Shown in pieces: positions 35,955-39,911 of a DNA stretch of 39,911 nt. How positions within the stretch are numbered: position 1 is the stretch's first letter; the number at the start of each line of letters is the position of its first letter. Below the pieces are notes generated by a model. That model was not told where the DNA came from, did no database searches, and saw nothing but the letters and a program-made list of their open reading frames with translations. The DNA lies in contig NZ_MPOH02000002.1 of assembly GCF_001896135.2 (NCBI RefSeq), forward strand, positions 187,746 through 227,656. Reading direction: 5' to 3'. A program made the position numbers and the translations under genes. This DNA is from Streptomyces phaeoluteigriseus. Lineage in GTDB: Bacteria > Actinomycetota > Actinomycetes > Streptomycetales > Streptomycetaceae.

Positions 35955-38159
35955 TCACACGGACGTGGGCGTCAGCCACACCGTCGCGAGAGGCGGCAGG
36001 GTGAGGCTGATCTCCCCGTTCTCCGGCTTGATCCCGTCGAACACCCGCACATCGCTGCCGCCGTACCGCATGTCGTCGGTGTTGAGGGCCTCGTACCAGA
36101 CGGGGATGTCGTCCGGTACGGCCATCCGGTAGTCGTGCCGGACGACGGGGGAGAAGTTGCTGACCGCGAGCAGGGGCACGCCCTCGGCGTCGTAGCGCAG
36201 GAACGCGAAGACGTTGTCCTCGGCCGCGTCGCAGAGGACCCAGCGGAAGCCGCCCGGGTCGGTGTCCCGCTGCCACAGGGCCGGGGTGGCGCGGTAGCGC
36301 GTGTTGAGGTCGCGCACCAGATCGCGTACGCCGCGGTGGTCGGCCTCGGCGGCGTAGCCCTCGTCGAGCAGCCACCACTCGGGGCCGTGTGCCTCGGACC
36401 ACTCCGCGCCCTGGGCGAACTCCTGCCCCATGAAGAGGAGCTGCTTGCCGGGATGGGCCCACATGAAGGCGAGGTAGGCGCGGTGGTTGGCCCGCCGCTG
36501 CCACCAGTCGCCGGGCATCTTCGACACCAGCGCCTGCTTGCCGTGCACGACCTCGTCGTGCGAGATGGGCAGGACGTAGTTCTCGCTGTAGGCGTACACC
36601 ATGGAGAAGGTCATCTCGTGGTGGTGGTACTTGCGGTGCACCGGCTCCTTGGCGATGTACTCCAGCGAGTCGTGCATCCAGCCCATGTTCCACTTCAGCC
36701 CGAACCCGAGGCCCCCGCTCTCGGTCGGCCGGGTCACCCCCTCCCAGGCCGTGGACTCCTCGGCGATGGTCACGACGCCCGGGTTGCGGCGGTAGACCGT
36801 CGCGTTCATCTCCTGGAGGAACGCCTTCGCGTCCAGGTCCTCCCGGCCGCCGAACGCGTTCGGCGTCCACTGTCCGGAGTCCCGCGAGTAGTCGAGGTAG
36901 AGCATGGAGGCGACGGCGTCCACCCGGAGCCCGTCGATGTGGAACTCCTCGCACCAGTACACCGCGTTGGCGACGAGGAAGTTGCGCACCTCGGTGCGCC
37001 CGAAGTCGAACTCGAACGTCCCCCAGTCCGGGTGCTCGGCCCGCTGGGCGTTCCCGGGCTCGTACAGCGGGTCCCCGTCGAAGCGGGCCAGCGCCCAGTC
37101 GTCCTTGGGGAAGTGCGCCGGCACCCAGTCCACGATGACGCCGATGCCCGCCCGGTGCAGCGCGTCCACGAGGTGCTTGAAGTCGTCGGGCGTGCCGAGC
37201 CGCGCGGCCGGGGCGTAGAACCCGGTGATCTGGTAACCCCAGGAACCGGAGAACGGGTGCTGGGCGACCGGCATGAACTCCACGTGCGTGAACCCGAGGT
37301 CGTTGACGTACGCCGGCAGCACATCGGCGAGCTGACGAAACGTCAGACCCGGTCGCCAGGAGGGCAGATGCACCTCGTACACCGAGAACGGCGCCGCATG
37401 CACCGGCACGTCCCCCCGGTGCGCCATCCACTCGGCGTCGCCCCACTCGTAGTGCGAGGCGTGCACGATCGACGCGGTGTCCGGCGGGACCTCCGCACAC
37501 CGGGCCATCGGGTCGGCCTTGAGGAAGCGGTGTCCGTGGCGCGAGGTGATCTCGAACTTGTACCGGGTGCCCTCACCGACTCCGGGCAGGAACAGCTCCC
37601 ACACCCCGGACGAGCCGAGGGAACGCATCGGGAACGCGGTTCCGTCCCAGTACGTGAAGTCCGCGGCGACCCGCACTCCCTGGGCGTTCGGCGCCCACAC
37701 CGTGAACCGAGTGCCGGCCACGCCCTGGTGGGTCATCGGCTCGGCACCGAGCGCCTTCCACAGCTGCTCGTGCCGGCCCTCCCGGACGAGGTGCAGATCG
37801 AGATCGCCCAGCGCGGGCAGGAACCGGTAGGGATCGTGCACCTCGGTCTCGTCGCCCTCGTACGCCACCAGCAGCGTGTAGGCCGGGATCTCGGCCAGCG
37901 GCAGGACCGCGGCGAAGAGACCGTCGCCCTCCGACACCAGCGGGGCTGCGCCGCGTCCACCAGGCACGGCGACCGAGCGCGCGAAGGGGCGCAGCGCCCG
38001 GAACAGGATGCCGCCGGGCACCGGGTGCGCGCCCAGCAGGGCGTGCGGGTCGTGGTGCGCGCCCGCCAGCAGGCGCCCCCGGCTCGGCGGGGTCGGAGCG
38101 CGGGCGCGCCGGCGGGCGGGGCGGGCCGACGCGGGCGGAGAGGTGTCACGCAGAGCCAT
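35955..38159 (-). CDS. glgB: 1,4-alpha-glucan branching enzyme
   Basis: GH13 branching enzyme of 734 aa that introduces alpha-1,6 branches into linear alpha-1,4-glucan. An N-terminal beta-domain (about residues 30-130) and CBM48 (about 140-240) precede the catalytic barrel. Catalytic landmarks: DGLRVDAVASMLYLDY (nucleophile Asp), VTIAEESTAW (acid/base Glu) and LPISHDEVVHGK (transition-state Asp). The length and layout match actinobacterial GlgB. ATG 38159 lies 3 bases after the pep2 stop. With treS and pep2 it forms the GlgE-pathway unit converting trehalose via maltose-1-phosphate into branched glucan. S. coelicolor is known to have two such clusters expressed at different stages of development. 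Confidence 0.95.
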   Translation of the reverse strand: MALRDTSPPASARPARRRARAPTPPSRGRLLAGAHHDPHALLGAHPVPGGILFRALRPFARSVAVPGGRGAAPLVSEGDGLFAAVLPLAEIPAYTLLVAYEGDETEVHDPYRFLPALGDLDLHLVREGRHEQLWKALGAEPMTHQGVAGTRFTVWAPNAQGVRVAADFTYWDGTAFPMRSLGSSGVWELFLPGVGEGTRYKFEITSRHGHRFLKADPMARCAEVPPDTASIVHASHYEWGDAEWMAHRGDVPVHAAPFSVYEVHLPSWRPGLTFRQLADVLPAYVNDLGFTHVEFMPVAQHPFSGSWGYQITGFYAPAARLGTPDDFKHLVDALHRAGIGVIVDWVPAHFPKDDWALARFDGDPLYEPGNAQRAEHPDWGTFEFDFGRTEVRNFLVANAVYWCEEFHIDGLRVDAVASMLYLDYSRDSGQWTPNAFGGREDLDAKAFLQEMNATVYRRNPGVVTIAEESTAWEGVTRPTESGGLGFGLKWNMGWMHDSLEYIAKEPVHRKYHHHEMTFSMVYAYSENYVLPISHDEVVHGKQALVSKMPGDWWQRRANHRAYLAFMWAHPGKQLLFMGQEFAQGAEWSEAHGPEWWLLDEGYAAEADHRGVRDLVRDLNTRYRATPALWQRDTDPGGFRWVLCDAAEDNVFAFLRYDAEGVPLLAVSNFSPVVRHDYRMAVPDDIPVWYEALNTDDMRYGGSDVRVFDGIKPENGEISLTLPPLATVWLTPTSV

Positions 38160-38162
38160 CGG

Positions 38163-39524
38163 TCAGCCTCCTCGGACGGCGAGTCGTTCGATCGCCGCCA
38201 TGGGTACGGGTAGCCAGTCGGGACGGTGCCGTGCCTCGTACAGCACCTCGTACACGGCACGGTCGGTTTCGTAGGCACGCAGCAGCGCGTGCTTCTTGCG
38301 GGGGTCCCAGCCGGCCCCGTCCGCGTAACCGGCGCAGAACGCCTCCCGGCAGCGGCGGGCCCACTCGGGACGCCAGGGGCGGCGCTGCCGGGCGGCGTAG
38401 TCGAACGAGCGCAGCATGCCCGCGATGTCGCGGACCGGGGATTGCGCGCTGCGCCGCTCGGCCAGTGGTCTGGACGGTTCGCCCTCGAAGTCGATGACGA
38501 ACCACTCGCGTCCGGCGTGCAGCACCTGCCCCAGGTGCAGATCGCCGTGGACGCGCTGGGCCGGCGGTCCCGGATCGCAGGCGGCGAGCGCGCCGAAGGC
38601 GGTGGTGAGCCCGGGGACGTACGGGCGCAGCGCCGGCACGTGGTGGGCGGCGGCCTCCAGCCGCTCGGTCATCCCGGCCGCCGTCCGGGCGTTGTCGCCG
38701 AGCGGCCCGACCGGGAAGGCCGCGGCCAGCGCCAGGTGCACCTCCGCGGTGGCCCCGCCCAGCGCGTAGGCCTGCGGGGTGAAGTCCTCCCCACGGGCGA
38801 GGGCGTCCAGCGCCAGCGTCCAGCCGTCGGAGGCGTCGGGCAGGAACGGCTGGAGGACACCGAGCGTCGCCTCCTGCGGATGGGTCGTGCGGTACCAGGC
38901 CACGGGGGCCGGCACCCGGCCGCACCCCTGTCCGGCGAGTGCGACCGGCACCTCCAGGTCCGGGTTGACTCCGGGCTGCACGCGCCGGAACACCTTGAGG
39001 ATGAAGGCGTCTCCGTAGACCAGCGAGGTGTTCGACTGCTCGGCCTCCAGCAGCCGGGGCGCCAGCCCGGCCGGTACGTGGACCGACGGGTCGGACTCGA
39101 AGGACAGCGGACCGAGCGGTCCCGGATGCCGCATGCGCTCCAGCAGAAGGTGCGCCGACCGCGGGTCCTGCAGCGCGTCGTGCACGGTGAGTCCGGCCAG
39201 CGCCCCCGTCTCGACCCTGCCGATCAGGGCCCGGCCCAGCCGGGGCGACAGATGCTCCTGGATGCCGAGGAGCAGCTGGTAGCAGTCCCCGGGAGGGGGA
39301 GTGCCGCCCGGGGAGGGCACGCCCGACTGGCCGGTCTGCACCAGCAGATGCAGACAGCCCGGATACAGCTCCGTCATGGACAGCAGACGCAGGTCGTTGA
39401 GGGGCCGGTCCTTGCCGGCGAACCAGCGCTGCCGGGGCAGCCACTCGCGCAGCAGTGCCCCGAGCGTCCCGGTGGAGCGGACGCCGACGACACCGCCCGC
39501 GCTCAGAGGTGCGGTCTTCTGCAT
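38163..39524 (-). CDS. pep2: Maltokinase Pep2
   Basis: ATP-dependent maltose-1-phosphate-forming kinase, 453 aa, aminoglycoside-phosphotransferase-like fold. An N-terminal cap domain (about residues 10-100) contains LGALLREWLPRQRWFAGKDR. The kinase part shows NTSLVYGDAFILKVFRRV (nucleotide-site lysine), the catalytic loop RVHGDLHLGQVLHAGREW and the metal motif FVIDFEGEPSRPLAERR. ATG 39524 follows GGGAAGGAC. A longer frame exists upstream but overlaps treS and lacks a site. It lies 28 bases after the treS stop and couples to glgB. In mycobacteria Pep2 acts in complex with TreS, giving maltose-1-phosphate for GlgE. Confidence 0.93.
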   Translation of the reverse strand: MQKTAPLSAGGVVGVRSTGTLGALLREWLPRQRWFAGKDRPLNDLRLLSMTELYPGCLHLLVQTGQSGVPSPGGTPPPGDCYQLLLGIQEHLSPRLGRALIGRVETGALAGLTVHDALQDPRSAHLLLERMRHPGPLGPLSFESDPSVHVPAGLAPRLLEAEQSNTSLVYGDAFILKVFRRVQPGVNPDLEVPVALAGQGCGRVPAPVAWYRTTHPQEATLGVLQPFLPDASDGWTLALDALARGEDFTPQAYALGGATAEVHLALAAAFPVGPLGDNARTAAGMTERLEAAAHHVPALRPYVPGLTTAFGALAACDPGPPAQRVHGDLHLGQVLHAGREWFVIDFEGEPSRPLAERRSAQSPVRDIAGMLRSFDYAARQRRPWRPEWARRCREAFCAGYADGAGWDPRKKHALLRAYETDRAVYEVLYEARHRPDWLPVPMAAIERLAVRGG

Positions 39525-39552
39525 GGTGACGCGTCCTTCCCTCGGCGCACGC

Positions 39553-39911
39553 TCACAGGCGCCGGCCGACGCGGGATGCGGCTCGGGCGAGCCGGAACCA
39601 GTAGAAACCGTGTCCCGCGAGGGTGAGCAGGTAAGGCAGTTCACCGATCGCGGGGAAGCGGACCCCGCCGAACAGCTCGACGGGGTGGCGGCCGTCGAAG
39701 CGACGCAGGTCCAGCTCGGTGGGCTGGGCGAAGCGGGAGAAGTTGTGGACGCACAGGACCAGGTCGTCGTCCCCTCCCTCCTCTGCCGAGGGGGCCTCGC
39801 GCAGGAAGGCGAGGACGGCCGGGTTGGAGGAGGACAGCTCGGTGTAGGAGCCGAGGCCGAAGGCGGGGTTCTGCTTGCGGATCTCGATCATGCGGCGGGT
39901 CCAGTGCAGCA
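39553..39911 (-). CDS. treS: Trehalose synthase TreS, C-terminal part (partial)
   Basis: Last 118 or so residues of a GH13 trehalose synthase (maltose alpha-D-glucosyltransferase); the gene continues beyond the window. It begins LHWTRRMIEIRKQNPAFGLG and holds the C-terminal beta-domain (LVLCVHNFSRFAQPTELDLR, VRFPAIGELPYLLTLAGHGF, YWFRL). The short tail ARAASRVGRRL is extra. It interconverts trehalose and maltose, feeding Pep2 directly downstream. The catalytic part is outside the window and cannot be judged. Confidence 0.93.
   Translation of the reverse strand, partial: LHWTRRMIEIRKQNPAFGLGSYTELSSSNPAVLAFLREAPSAEEGGDDDLVLCVHNFSRFAQPTELDLRRFDGRHPVELFGGVRFPAIGELPYLLTLAGHGFYWFRLARAASRVGRRL

Noticed and set aside
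34821..38213. Very long plus-strand open frame of 1,130 codons across ybdK and glgB
   Set aside because: It is antisense to two well-supported genes with clear catalytic motifs. Long antisense frames are usual at this GC content.

Overview
The window looks like a chromosome segment of a Streptomyces or a very close relative. GC is very high with strong G/C at third codon positions, GTG starts are frequent, and stops and starts overlap often. The gene content is typical of the genus: WhiB-like protein, two SigB/F/G-type sigma factors, several RsbW-type ATPases, SpoIIE/PP2C phosphatases, DUF1206, DUF5133, DUF6098 and DUF6480 proteins, and a treS-pep2-glgB cluster. From memory only, the order resembles the SCO7313-SCO7335 part of S. 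coelicolor.

Layout. 34-2589 (+): an OmpR-type two-component pair whose kinase is broken by single-base shifts. 2693-3143 (+): DUF6098 protein behind a SigB-type promoter. 3170-3424 (-): WhiB-like regulator. 3555-5141: divergent lysG-type regulator and LysE exporter sharing a 24-bp operator-like dyad. 5232-6557 (+): MFS exporter. 6567-9106 (-): cyclic-nucleotide-binding protein, Orn/Lys/Arg decarboxylase and a 73-aa protein. 9317-12642 (+): RsbW-like anti-sigma, SigB-family sigma factor, DUF5133, DUF1206 and an unknown protein. 12879-16524 (-): FUSC-type membrane protein and NDH-2, divergent from a MarR regulator (16763-17245, +).

17267-29484 (-) is a 12-kb one-direction signalling block. In transcription order it holds a poly-HAMP hybrid histidine kinase, an ANTAR-GAF-PAS-PP2C protein, a STAS anti-anti-sigma factor, an RsbR-RsbS-RsbT stressosome module, an ATPase-PP2C protein and a GAF-PP2C protein. 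It is followed upstream by a second SigB-family sigma factor (29758-30639, -), a PRC-barrel protein (+) and another RsbW-like ATPase (-). 32403-39911 holds an acyl-CoA synthetase, a small DUF6480 membrane protein, a 15-bp minisatellite, a YbdK-type ligase, and glgB, pep2 and the 3' end of treS (GlgE-pathway alpha-glucan and trehalose metabolism).

How it fits together (inference). The window is dominated by partner-switching control of SigB-type sigma factors: kinases/ATPases, STAS antagonists, PP2C phosphatases and at least three intergenic promoters of the form GNNT-N15-GGGTAY. A striking property is a series of at least eight single-base frame breaks, one of them a compensated pair. They look more like residual consensus errors at G/C-rich tracts than real gene decay, because the reading frame resumes cleanly after each one and because a 276-bp repeat register drops to 275 exactly where one break lies.
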